Of a stretch of 33,060 bases of DNA, positions 19,256 through 29,800 are shown one piece after another. The stretch's first letter is position 1. Each line of letters starts with the position of its first letter. The notes under the pieces were generated by a model that worked only from the letters and a program-made list of their open reading frames with translations, did not search any database and was not told the origin of the DNA. A program made the translations under genes and the position numbers. Origin of the DNA: Caulochytrium protostelioides (lineage: Eukaryota > Chytridiomycota > Caulochytriomycetes > Caulochytriales > Caulochytriaceae); the NCBI GenBank assembly GCA_003615045.1, contig ML014310.1, positions 1 through 33,060 of the forward strand. Reading direction: 5' to 3'.

Positions 19256-19899
19256 GATGTCTTTGTATGGGGTTGATGAAGATGTGAAGTCGTTCAAGTC
19301 GCGAGTCGAGTGGTCTTGGCGGTCAAACGAATGCTGACAAGGAGATGGTGTGAATGAATGAATGGATAGCGATGATGCTGAGTTCGCAAGCGTTTCATCG
19401 TCGTCAACACGTCCGATGCATGCACCCCAAGATGGCCGACGAGGCACTCGAGGGGCGGCGACGGAGTTCGTAGTCGGCCTCGTCTGCGCATTATATAGAC
19501 GCGAGCCTGCACATCGGTTGTCTCGACCTCCGCACCGCATTGGGCGGTTCCGAATGCTTCGATCGATACGCTCACCCGATATAGAAAGCAGCCTGCGGCG
19601 CCCTGGAGTCCCAAGGAGCGGAGTCCGCTCTCCCTTGATGGAAGATCGGCATCGAGCGAGACGGAACCTGGGACTATCAGGTGATTTTTGTCTAATCTTT
19701 TTTGGGGGCGCGCTTGATGAATGAGGTCTTTGGTTCTCGCCGATCGTTCCAGAACATGAATCCCCGTCAATTTTGTTTGGCCGCCTCTCTCACCGCGATG
19801 ACACGGCCACGGCTATCCGTAAATCAAGAGAGACCATCCCATTCATGAGACGCGCATTAAGGCACAGCAATACTTCGTTCATGAGGATCACCAAGACTT
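19256..19899. other. Intergenic, promoter side of the small secreted protein
   Basis: Contains the TATATAA box at 19491-19497 and no recognised gene. The right edge meets the truncated 3' side of Fanzor-like copy 3. Confidence 0.35.
19491..19497 (-). promoter_or_regulatory. TATA box upstream of the small secreted protein
   Basis: TATATAA on the minus strand, about 236 bp before the ATG at 19255, in otherwise GC-rich sequence. The distance is like those of the boxes before the NEK and S-adenosylhomocysteinase genes. Confidence 0.4.
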
Positions 19900-20846
19900 G
19901 CCGTGGGTAGCTTCATTGCCGGAGGTGGCATTGCACCACAGCGAACAACGGTCTTCGTGCGCTGGCGTTGCCTGAGTTTCAAGAGCACATTCGTCTGGGC
20001 ATACACCCGGGTCCTGCGGACTCAGTTGACCGGCGTCGGCTCGGTCAGCTAGGTGCCCGCCCGGGATGCGCGTGAGATCGACACGACCGTATCGCCCTTG
20101 TCTCCGGGGACAAACTTGGAGGCGCCATAGGCGACCACCATGGGCATCCTCTCCATGAGCTGCCCCACCGGCTTCAGGTACTCGACCCGCAGCGATTCGT
20201 ACATGGCGAGCCGCACCTCCGGAAAATGGGAGAAGCGCGGCGAGCGGCGAGCCTTTGGAGCTCATCTTCGACAGCTGCTCCAGTGGCTCATCCAAATGGC
20301 GCTGCCAAGTCTCTGACTGTTTTTGGGCGGCTTTGATGCCGACTTCCACATAGTGCTGCTTTCGGGCCAGCTTCCAGTCAACCCGAAAGCAGTACTGACC
20401 TGGCCTTTGGACCCCACCATGTCTCAAAGATGTTGGTGCGGCCCAGGTCGTTCCCGAGGATACAGTACTGATGCAGGCTGTTTGCTCAGGGGTTCTCGGT
20501 CTGATTGGGGCTGTCTGCCAAGGGGTTCTTGGTCCCAGGGGTAGCCATGAGAGTCGGCACGGCGTCGGGCACTTTCCTCTGGCACTCGAAGTGGACGCAC
20601 ACGCTGGTCCCAGCGCTGTCGATGGTGCGAGTGAACTTGCGGTCCCTGCCTTCCAGCTAGCGGAACGCCAGGATGGCCGCTCAATGCTTTCTTGGTCTTG
20701 AAGGCCGTCAGGTCACAGGCCACCAACTCGAGTACCTTCAAGTTCAGCAGGCCACAAAGCACGGAGGTGTCGATCGTGATAAAGTGGGCGCACTTCTGGG
20801 CCAACGTCACGACGTAACGAAACAATGCGTGACCGCCGGGCCTCAA
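19900..20846 (-). pseudogene. Broken Fanzor-like nuclease gene (copy 3)
   Basis: No single frame spans the remnant. The frame changes at least twice: around 20640-20690, before KFTRTID, and around 20390-20440, after GNDLGRTNIF. In-frame stops also occur, for example after SISRASRAGT near 20050. The upstream portion (RYVVTLAQKCAHFITIDTSV) has no copy-2 counterpart because copy 2 is truncated there, so its place in the protein is inferred from position only. Confidence 0.55.
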
Positions 20847-20850
20847 GAGA
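19900..20850 (-). mobile_element. Fanzor/TnpB-like element copy 3, 3'-truncated, internally deleted
   Basis: Reading leftwards, this copy keeps more of the 5' part than the others. It has a block with KFTRTIDSAGTSVCVHFEC, then GNDLGRTNIF (RuvC-I; the Pro after the Asp is Leu), ARKQHYVEVG, SKMSSKGSPL and VVAYGASKFVPGDKGD. These match copy 2 at 4129-4560. The DEFRT segment is deleted, since the sequence jumps from about 20080 to the part like copies 2 and 4 (TRVYAQTNV, about 19985-20010). Homology ends near 19900 inside THGKS, before RuvC-III, so the 3' tail and hairpin are absent. Two catalytic blocks are therefore missing. Confidence 0.62.
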
Positions 20851-21816
20851 TGTGCGACGTGGTGGCATCGCCCGGCGTGATTGGTCTGCGTTTGTTATCA
20901 TCTTTGCGCAGGCAGACCCGAAAAAAAAAGAAAAACAAAAGATGAAGCGACGACGATGTGAATGTTTCCCTTTACTCATGCATCGCTTGATACATCGCTT
21001 GGGCCGTCGAAGCGCGTGACCATCTGATCACGGCCTGTGACGCATAGAATGCGTGGATGTGTGCGTCCCGCACGGCGTCCGACAGTCCTGGCATTTCCGC
21101 GTAGTGTGTAGGGGTGTCCGTCCACACGAGGCAGCTCGAGCTGTACAAAGAGCAGGAAAGCCGTCAAACGCGATGCGATGCGATGCGATGCCATGTCAGA
21201 TCATGCGAGGCGATGCGATGGAGTGCAGTGGAGTGGCTGCTCGACCATCGACGCGATCGCAGGGTGCAACAACGCGATGGTCGCCACGCCGCTCGTTCCG
21301 AGCCCTTTCCCTTTGCGGCGACGCGCCAGACCGAGCCGTTGTCGCTGTCTCCTCGGCCACCTCCTACGCCATGGAAGGCCTTCCTCTCCGCACGGGGTCG
21401 GCAAGACGGATGATGAACCGACCGACCGCTGTAGCCGCCGCAGGCTGCCGCGCTCGGCCCCACGTCGACGCCCGATGGCCGGATGCCATGCATGCAGGCG
21501 CGCATGAATGCAAAGCAAGCCACCTCGGGGAAAATGGAGCGGGCTGAACCACCCCACCGCACCACACACGCCAGGTACTCCACCTAGCAGGCGAGTGAGC
21601 AGACGAGCCGGTGAGCAGACGAGTGGATCGGGGCGGTGCATGGCGGTGCGGCCGACCCGGTGTTGTGGTGGCGCTCCAGAGCGGGTTCTGGGTCCGGGTC
21701 CGGGTCCGGGTCCGGTCGGAGCAGTCCCCGCCAAGGTGACCGGAAGGGCCGCACGTCGCCACGTCGCCTATCGCTCGCTCCCTCGCCGCCCCCACACTCT
21801 GGCGGTTTGGCTCTCC

Positions 21817-21864
21817 GACTCTCGGGCTCTCGAGCTCTCGGGCTCTCGAGCTCTCGGACTCTCG
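21817..21864. repeat. Six tandem octamers of the type rGCTCTCG / GACTCTCG
   Basis: Units in order: GACTCTCG, GGCTCTCG, AGCTCTCG, GGCTCTCG, AGCTCTCG, GACTCTCG. The order is itself symmetrical. It sits about 100 bp before the TATA box of the S-adenosylhomocysteinase gene, a possible promoter element or simply a simple repeat. Confidence 0.75.
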
Positions 21865-21966
21865 CCCGCCAGCACCGCATCGGCTCGCTGGATTCCCGCT
21901 CGGAGGTCCCGCTCTGGGTGCGTGCCCGCGGGGACGCCAGCTGCGTGCGCGACGGCAGCAGTTGAC

Positions 21967-21974
21967 TATAAAAG
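21967..21974 (+). promoter_or_regulatory. TATA box of the S-adenosylhomocysteinase gene
   Basis: TATAAAAG, 224 bp before the ATG at 22191, followed by a C/T-rich leader as expected for a strongly expressed fungal housekeeping gene. Confidence 0.55.
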
Positions 21975-22190
21975 AAGCCGAAAATTCAGGCAGGTGATGT
22001 CCTGACGAAGTATGCTGCCATCAGCAACACGCATCGTTAACGCGCGCATGAGTCAGGCACCACGCGCAGTAGACGAAAAACCAAACGGCCCTCACGACCC
22101 CGACCGCCTCCTTTCCTTCTGGCACCCCACACCCTGCTTCTTGACCCTTTTTATTTCCCCAACCCCACCTCCCCGATACACTTCCTCATC

Positions 22191-23685
22191 ATGACGCAGC
22201 AGAAGTTCAAGGTGGCTGACATCAGCCAGGCCGAGTACGGTAAGCTGCCCGCCACCCTTGCTCTCCATGGGATCGTTCGTGCTTGACGGCGTTGTCTGCG
22301 CTCGTATCGCATGCGTCTTCATTGCGCGAGGACACGTCGCCTGCCCCGGAAACCTCGATCCTGGATGTCGTTGATGCTTCTCCGGAGCTCACCTTCTTTT
22401 TATTTTTTCCTTTTTGACGTGACGTGAAACAGGCCGCAAGGAGATCCGCATCGCCGAGAACGAGATGCCGGGTCTCATGTACCTCCGTCAGAAGTACGCC
22501 GCGGCTCAGCCGCTGAAGGGCGCCCGCATTGCTGGATGCCTCCACATGACCATCCAGACGGCCGTGCTCATCGAGACCCTCGTGGCTCTCGGTGCCGACG
22601 TGACCTGGTCGTCCTGCAACATCTTCTCCACCCAGGACCACGCCGCCGCGGCCATCGCCGCTACCGGCGTCCCCGTCTTCGCCTGGAAGGGCGAGACCGA
22701 GGAGGAGTACACGTGGTGCATTGAGCAGACCCTGACCGCCTTCAAGGACGGCCAACCGCTCAACATGATCCTCGACGACGGCGGCGACCTGACTTCGCTC
22801 GTCCACGAGAAGTACCCCCAGTTCCTGAAGGACATCCGCGGTGTGTCCGAGGAGACCACCACCGGTGTCCACCACCTGTACCAGATGATGAAGCAGAACA
22901 AGCTCAAGATCCCGGCCATCAACGTCAACGACTCGGTCACCAAGTCCAAGTTCGACAACCTGTACGGCTGCCGCGAGTCGCTCATCGACGGCATCAAGCG
23001 CGCCACCGACGTTATGATCGCCGGCAAGGTCTCCGTCGTCGCCGGCTACGGCGATGTCGGCAAGGGCTGCGCCGTCGCGCTCAAGGGCATGGGCTCGCGC
23101 GTGATCATCACCGAGATCGACCCCATCAACGCTCTCCAGGCCACGATGGAGGGCTACGAGGTCACCACCATGGAGGAGGCCGTCAAGGAGGCCAACATCT
23201 TTGTTACCACCACCGGCTGCCGCGACATCATCACGGGCGATCACTTCTCCCAGATGAAGAACGACGCCATTGTCTGCAACATCGGTCACTTCGACATCGA
23301 GATCGATGTCGCCTGGCTCAAGAAGAACGCCAAGTCTGTCGAGAACATCAAGCCCCAGGTCGACCGCTACCTCATGCCCAACGGCAACCACATCATCCTT
23401 CTTGCTGAGGGCCGTCTCGTCAACCTCGGCTGCGCCACTGGCCACCCGTCGTTCGTCATGTCGGCCTCGTTTTCCAACCAGGTGCTGGCCCAGATCGCCC
23501 TCTGGACCGACAACGCGTCGTACCCGCTCGGTGTCCACATCCTCCCCAAGCACCTCGACGAGGAGGTCGCCCGCTCGCACCTGGCCAGCCTCGGTGTCAA
23601 GCTCACCACCCTCACGGCCATCCAGGCCGACTACCTCTCCCTCCCGGTCTCGGGTCCCTACAAGCCCTCGCACTACCGCTACTAA
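22191..23685 (+). CDS. SAH1: S-adenosylhomocysteinase, two exons
   Basis: Exons 22191-22239 and 22433-23685 give 1302 nt, 433 aa, the usual family length. The intron (22240-22432, GTAAGC...ACAG) interrupts the Gly codon of AEYG+RKEIR. The enzyme hydrolyses S-adenosylhomocysteine to adenosine and homocysteine, relieving product inhibition of methyltransferases. Visible motifs: [71 protein letters not shown] (substrate-binding Lys and Asp), the NAD-binding GYGDVGKG (from about residue 221) and the C-terminal KPSHYRY. Third positions are strongly C-biased, as in highly expressed genes. The upstream TATA box and C/T-rich leader fit strong expression. Confidence 0.97.
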
Positions 23686-24560
23686 GCGTCTCCCTCCCCT
23701 CCTTCCCCCCATCGATCTTTCGGTAGGGTCATGATCATGATCCGATCGACTTATTTAATAACTATAACGGTTGGATGCTCGGCCGGCGGTTCGGTGACGT
23801 TGAGGTTCGGTACGCCCGTGGTGCGGCTAAGGAGATCTCGCAACTCTGTTTCCGTCATTTGTCGCCGCTTGTTGGGCGATCCATGATTATCGACCGATCT
23901 GCGATGGTTCGGCCACAGGTGTTGTAGGCGTGGCGGGGTTATAAATTACACATGAGCCGATGCGCTGCGCGTTCTGTCGTCCCTGGAACGGCTCCCAATT
24001 GTGTGGCCGACTTCGATCGCATCCATGACGGCATCCGTGGCGGCATCCATGTCGGCTCCGTCGTCGCCGGCCGGTCAGCCGAAGCCTGCGCCATGGACGA
24101 CGTCTCGAAATGGCGATTCCTCGAGCTGCCTGACCTGTCCGAGGCCTCCACGGAGTCGATCCCGGTCTGACGGGCGTCTGACCTCGGTCTGGCTTCTGTC
24201 CGGCCCGTGCCACCGAGCGCTCTCGAACTCCGACTTCATCGATCGAGCGATGTTGCGACCATGGGTTGCAATGGGTCGCTGTCTAAAATTAGTCTCTGAA
24301 CCATACATGTAGCAGATCGTTCGCCTTCGACTTGGCTCCTCGCCAGGACCACCCGCCGTTTCACACCCACCGGGGACGATCGGGGGAACCCTATTGCCCG
24401 CGTCTCGTCCCCTCTCGTCTCGTCTCGTCTCGTCTCGTCTCGTCTCGTCTCGCCGACGCTCCCCCGGCGCCCCATGGCGCCGCACTTCATGGCGCTTCGA
24501 TGTCGCGACCGCGCCCCCATGAGATGGTTTGTGATGGGCAGACCGCCAGCTGTCTATCCG
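23686..24560. other. Intergenic, 3' of S-adenosylhomocysteinase
   Basis: AT-rich TTATTTAATAACTATAA at about 23750-23766 may serve 3' end formation. A TATAAATTA at about 23940 and a 72-aa frame at 23952-24170 occur without any family features. The (TCTCG)8 array lies at 24413-24452. Nothing else is recognised. Confidence 0.35.
24413..24452. repeat. (TCTCG)8 pentanucleotide microsatellite
   Basis: Eight perfect TCTCG units, 40 bp, with related CGTCTCGTCC just before it. Confidence 0.92.
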
Positions 24561-25044
24561 GTTGAGAGGGTTCTGGATGGATGGACGGATGGATAGACGG
24601 AGTGATGGATGGGTCCATCCCAGCATGCGGCTCCCCCTCCGGACCCCCTCGGTTTCGGCGTCGACGTCGACGTCGGCTGGCCTCGGATCGGGCGGGAGGT
24701 GCTCGATCCGACCGAGCGAGCGAAGCCAGCGAGGCGGTCGCCCGCCACCAGGCTCGTTTGACTGCTGGCCTGCTGCCGATCCCCCCACCGGAGCTCGCGA
24801 CGGTATGCCACGGCGTCGTTCCACGACGAAGGCGTCTGCTGCGTGTCGCCGGGGCGGCGACGCCGGACACGGTGGGTCCGAACGCATCGCGGCCTCGTCG
24901 CCGTCGTGGGCCACGCTGTCCCGCGCTCATGGGGGAGCTGACGTCGATTGGGAGGGCGGGCAGGGCCCGCGCGCGCGGTATGCCGCCGTCGGCGCGGCCG
25001 TCGTGGCCGCAGGTGAAATCCGCAGCCGCCGTGGGCTGATCGGG

Positions 25045-25083
25045 CCGACCGACCGACCGACCGACCGACCGACCGACCGACCG
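25045..25083. repeat. (CCGA)9 tetranucleotide microsatellite
   Basis: Nine perfect CCGA units plus a partial unit, in the gene-poor stretch before the large kinase. Confidence 0.92.
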
Positions 25084-25333
25084 GCGGGCTGATGGGCCCG
25101 GCCGCTGAGATTGCTGGCGGCGTCCGCCGCGCGCGTTGCGTCGAGCGGGGCGGAGGCGTCGGCGCGGCTCTTGCGGTGGGGGCGTTTGCCGGTCGGGCCA
25201 GCGAAGGCCTGCCGCCGCCGCGCGCCGCGCGCCGCGCCGAGGATGAGCATCGCGAGCCCACGCCGCGGCGACCGACAGCGGGGCGGCGGGGACGGCGTGC
25301 CACTCTCGGAGCGGAGGGTCGGTGTGGCGGTCG

Positions 25334-25334
<1 letters not shown>

Positions 25335-25373
<39 letters not shown>
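25335..25373. repeat. (CGG)13 trinucleotide microsatellite
   Basis: Thirteen perfect CGG units. Read as protein it gives only homopolymers (Gly, Ala, Arg, or Pro on the other strand), which explains several of the long spurious frames around it. Confidence 0.92.
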
Positions 25374-25374
<1 letters not shown>

Positions 25375-26370
25375 TCGGGGGGCGTTCGGATGGCCGGGAC
25401 GCTGGGGACGTGGCGGAAGCGGTGATGAAGAGACTTCCGAGCGCCTCGCTCGGAAGGAGCCGCCGCGGGTGAGGCAGCGGCAGAGGCCATGGGAACCAGG
25501 CGGCGGCGCTGCGCTCGCCCGAGCTGGCGGGCCCAGAAAGGCCGCAGAAGCGGGCGAAGCATCGATCCGGCAGCCGCCGCGCCGGAGGCTGGCGCAGGAG
25601 CAGCCCCCAGGACACCGCGGCCGGTCCGCCGATGGCACGCGGCACGAGCAGGAGCCATGCCATGCCGAGCCATGCCGAGCCGAGCCGAGCCGTCCCGATC
25701 GGCCACTCCCGCGTCAGGTCGCCGCGTGCCGAGGGCTTCAAGGACCCATCGGGGCTCATGGACCAATCTGCGGGGGGGACGGCCGAGTGGGGCGAGTGGG
25801 GCGAGTGGACGGCCTCCGGGAATGGGTCCGAAGGCCGGCGTGACCGACCCATCACGGCACGGCGGGTCGGCGTATCGCCCGAAAAAATCGTCGAGGGCGG
25901 TATCGGGGTCGCTGCTTGCCACAGCGGCAGCCGTCGCACCGTGAGCCGCGTCGAAGGAGACCCGAGGAGACCCGGAAGCGGGTGATGCCAGGTGATGCGC
26001 AAGACGCGACGACGGCCGCGCCAGCGACACCGACGGCGCGGCAGGCGGGGTTCCCGCCCTGCGGGTCCACCGAATTCAGGGCAGCGCATGGCTTTTCGCA
26101 TACCGCAGGCGGGATCCTGATGCCAGCTTCCGTTTCAATCCGTATCGACGGGCATCGTCGCGTTTCACGCCCGATCGTCCGTGCCAGCGACGAAGCCAGC
26201 GCCGCGCATGGCGAATGACTCACGAGTCATACCCGCTCGCTGGCACGCTTGCTCGCTGGCACGCTGGCACACCCCTGCGCAGGACTCCCGTCTGCGGAGA
26301 CTCGCTGGCCATTTTCTTGTTCGGGGTCGATGCCGCGATCGCACCCGGTCACGCGCCGATCGGCTACGCT

Positions 26371-26395
26371 TGGCTTGGCTTGGCTTGGCTTGGCT
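26371..26395. repeat. (TGGCT)5 pentanucleotide microsatellite
   Basis: Five perfect TGGCT units about 425 bp before the large-kinase start. Confidence 0.88.
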
Positions 26396-26821
26396 TCGCC
26401 GATCTTCACATCTCGTCAGCGGCTCTCGGCCACCGACCCCAATTCAATGACCACGACCGTCACACAAAACACATCCATCGATCCTTCTGGACAATAAAAA
26501 AACCATCAAGAACGGCTCATTGAGCCGTTCACGAAATCGCTGTCGCCGCGTCCGCTCCGGCCGCTTATCCCCCATCGCGTGAGGGACGCGGCACCGCCGA
26601 TCCACGGCCCTGCTTCCACTTATTTCCCGGCCACGCGCCGCTCTTTGTGTGACACCAAGCCTCGCGCCCAAGTGCGCCGCCGCCCCTTCCCCACAACGCG
26701 AGCCAAGGCCGCCGCCGCCGCCACCGCCACCGCCGCCCACGTGGACGACGGCACGCGCCCCATCGTCGCCAGGCCCGGCGCTCCTTCGATACCCCCCGCC
26801 GGCTCGTGTCGCACGTCCGCC

Positions 26822-29800
26822 ATGACGATGCGCGCGGTGCCCGAGCTTCCCGGCCTCGCATCGCGTAGCGCGGCGGCCGTCCACGCGAAGTCGGTCGACA
26901 GCCTCGCGCTCGCGTCCGCCTCGGTCGCTGCCATCGTCGCGACCGCCGCGTACGAAGACGATCCGCCGCTCGCGGCGGCGCCGGCCGTCGACGCCGCGGC
27001 CGCCGCCGCCGCCGGGACGCACCCAGAGGCGCCGCCGGTGCCGACGCCCGCGGCCCTCGGGCCGCCCGTCGCCGCGGCATCCACCACCATCAAGCCCTCG
27101 CCGCACATCACGTCGCATGCCGAAACGCTGGCGCGCTCGCGCGCCGCGTCGCGCGATGGGCCTGCCCTGACGACTGCTGGCGTCGGCGCTGCCGCCGCTG
27201 CTGCAGCTGCAGCTGCTGCGGCTGCGGCCACTGCCGCCGCTGCCGTGGCTTTCACGACACGGCTCCCGGCGATCGCTGCCGCTCGCACGTCGACGACGCC
27301 GCCGCTGTCGCCGTCGGGACTGGCGCTCGCGCGCGGACTGGTGGGCACCAACCACCCCACGACGGGGTCCAGCGAGCCGCAGCAGGCTTCGACGCGCGTG
27401 ACGCTGTCAACGCAGCCGCGCGTCAAGTCGACGAGTGCGTCGACCGAGACGTCAACGGCGTCGTTTGTGCGCCCGACGGAGGACCTGGACTGGGAGTGCA
27501 TCTCGATCAAGGACCGGGACGAGCACCTGACGATGCGCGGTCCGCGGCTGTTGCGGTGGCAGTATGTGGTGCGCGAGGTTCTGGGCAGCGGCTCGGCGGG
27601 GAAAGTGTTTCTGCTGCAGAACCGGTTCACCGGCCGCAAGGTCGCGTATAAGCGCGCCTGGCGGCCGACCGAGTGGCAGGTGCTGGTGAGCATGCAGCAG
27701 CACCAGCCGCATGTGAAGGTCACGAAGGCCGAGCAGCAGGCGGCCGACAACGCCAACCGACGGCAGGCCAAGGTCACCGTCGCGACGCGCAATATCGCGC
27801 TACTCCGCGAGTACGTGCTGGGCCGCATTCTCGACCACCCGCACATCATCAAAACGCACGACGCTTTTAAGAGCGAGGACAACTATTACTTCAAACTTGA
27901 CTGCCTCGAGGGCTTTGATCTCCTGCACTACATCAAGCTCAACGGGCCGCTGGCAGAGATCGAGGCACGCACGCTCTTCCGGCAGATGATCAGCGCGGTG
28001 GGATACCTGCATGCCAACCACGTGGCCCACCGCGACATCAAGCCCGAAAACATGATCTACGACTGGCACCATCATACCTGTGTGCTGATTGACTTTGACA
28101 TTGCGACGTTCTTTACGCCGGAGCGGCCCGCATCCGAGATCGTCGGTACGCCCGTCTACATGGCGCCGGAGCTGCTACAACGGCAGCTGTACCGCCCGTC
28201 CCACGCCGATCTGTGGGCACTCGGCGTGACGCTGTTTGCCACCGTGCGCGGCTGCTTCCCGTGGAGCCACAGCGACATGGCCCAGCTGGTCAGGATGGTG
28301 TCCTGCGAGCCGCTGCCCGAGCCGTTCTGGTTTTCGCTCGATATGCAGGAGCTGCTGCAGGGCATGCTGAGCAAGAACAGCAAGGACCGCTGGGACCTGA
28401 CGGTGATCGCGTCGTGCGCATGGACCACTGACTCGGGGCACCTCCCCGCCGTAGACATCAGCCATTTTCCGTGCATCGTCGACCGCAGCTTTGTCGTGCC
28501 CCACCTCGAGTCGTCGCTGCCCATGCAATTCCAGGCCCTCAAGGAGCTCTGCGCCACGTCGCGGCGGTCCCGCAAGCCTGCGATGCTGTCGCTAACGGCC
28601 TCACCCATGCGCGGCACCCGCGCGTTCTCGGACACCACGGCCATCAGCGCCTCCCGCCGCCCGAGCGCGTGGATTTCGTCGATCGTCAGTACCGTACGCC
28701 GCCACAGCTTGAAGCACGCCTCCGCAACCATCGACCGTTCGGAAACGCCCGATGCTGAGGACGCCAGCGCGCGTCCGGCGACCGCGGAGGCTGCGCCCGT
28801 CAATATCATCTCGAAGGTCGACGCGGCGTCGTTCAATGAGCTCGCCGCCGCACCGCCGATGGCGCCTGCTCCCGAAGTCCCGCCCGCCACGACGGCCGCC
28901 GCCACCGCTGATGCCGCCGGCGCTGTCGCGGCACTCGCCGTGACGGCGCCGGCGCTGTCGGCGCGTCCCGTCTCGGCCGTCATCGCCGCGGCAGGTACCG
29001 AGACTGTTGCCGCCTCCGCGTCTCAGCCCGCGGCTTCAAGCTATGCGGGACTCCCGCCGCTGCCGCAGCTCTCGTCGATGGGTCTGATCCTCGACAGCAG
29101 CAGCACCAGTACCAGCCCGCCGGCGCCGTCCTTGCTGCCGGTGCCCGTGCCGGCAGCGGGCGCAGCGCGCGCGTCCCAGGCCGCGGTCGAATCGTCCCGC
29201 GCCACGGATCGCTCGGCATCGCTGACGCCGTCGCCGCGCGTCTCGTTTGCCGCGACGCCCGTCGCGGCGATGCTGCTGGACGTGTCGTGCGTGCACGCGA
29301 CCGCGACGCCGTCGCAGCTCGCGCCGCTGGTCGCGACGCCGGCCGACATCATTCTGCTCGAGCCGGACGGGCGCGCGACGGGCGAGGAACCGCCGGCCCG
29401 TGGCCGCGGGACCCGGTCGGCCAGCGTGCGCCGCGTCATGGAAGCGCTCGAGGCTGCCCGCGAGACGAGCTCGTCCTTCTCGTCCCTCTCGCTGATGGAG
29501 ACCCCGCAGTTTGTGGTGCAGATGACGCCCGTGACCGGCGCGAGCGCCGTGGCCGGCGCGAGCGCCGTGACGGCACACCGGTTCGCGACACCGACGGCGG
29601 CGCCTGCTACCGGAGGCGGCGGCGAGGGCATGGGCTCGACGGACGGCGTGGGTGTGGGCGGCACGGCGCGGCTGATGCGCCGCGCGATCTCGATCCCCGC
29701 CGGCTGGCCGCTCAAGGCCGCTGGCGGCGGGTCCAGCGAGGCCGTGCCGCCACGCCACTCAGGCAGCGTGATGGCGCACGGCAGCCCGCCGCCGCCGAGG

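Larger units (their letters stand above)
20851..22190. other. Intergenic, upstream of S-adenosylhomocysteinase
   Basis: About 1.3 kb without a recognised gene. It holds three simple repeats, (CGATG)4 at 21171-21190, (GGTCCG)4 at 21691-21714 and six octamers at 21817-21864, then a TATA box at 21967-21974 and a pyrimidine-rich leader (about 22100-22190). Open frames here on both strands are GC-driven. Confidence 0.4.
24561..26821. other. Long gene-poor GC-rich stretch before the large kinase
   Basis: No recognised gene over 2.2 kb. Very long frames exist on the minus strand (24554-26101 and 24927-26030), but they are Arg/Pro/Ser/Ala low-complexity, pass through the microsatellites and overlap each other in different frames, so I treat them as chance in GC-rich DNA. 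The stretch holds TGGA-like repeats (24573-24620), (CCGA)9, (CGG)13, CCGAG-type pentamers (25660-25692), (TGGCT)5 and a 21-bp palindrome at 26510-26530. It probably includes the promoter and leader of the kinase gene. Confidence 0.4.

Noticed and set aside
22222-23712. Long minus-strand frame (496 aa) opposite S-adenosylhomocysteinase
   Set aside because: It is the antisense shadow of a strongly codon-biased gene: Asp/Val/Gly/Leu-rich, no domain, and it runs through the intron.
24554-26101. Minus-strand frame of 515 aa and overlapping frames of 383 and 367 aa
   Set aside because: Arg/Pro/Ser/Ala low-complexity sequence passing through CGG, CCGA and TGGCT repeats; frames overlap each other and none shows a family motif.
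26620-27882. Minus-strand frame of 420 aa opposite the large kinase
   Set aside because: Antisense of Ala-rich coding sequence; the plus strand has the full set of kinase motifs.
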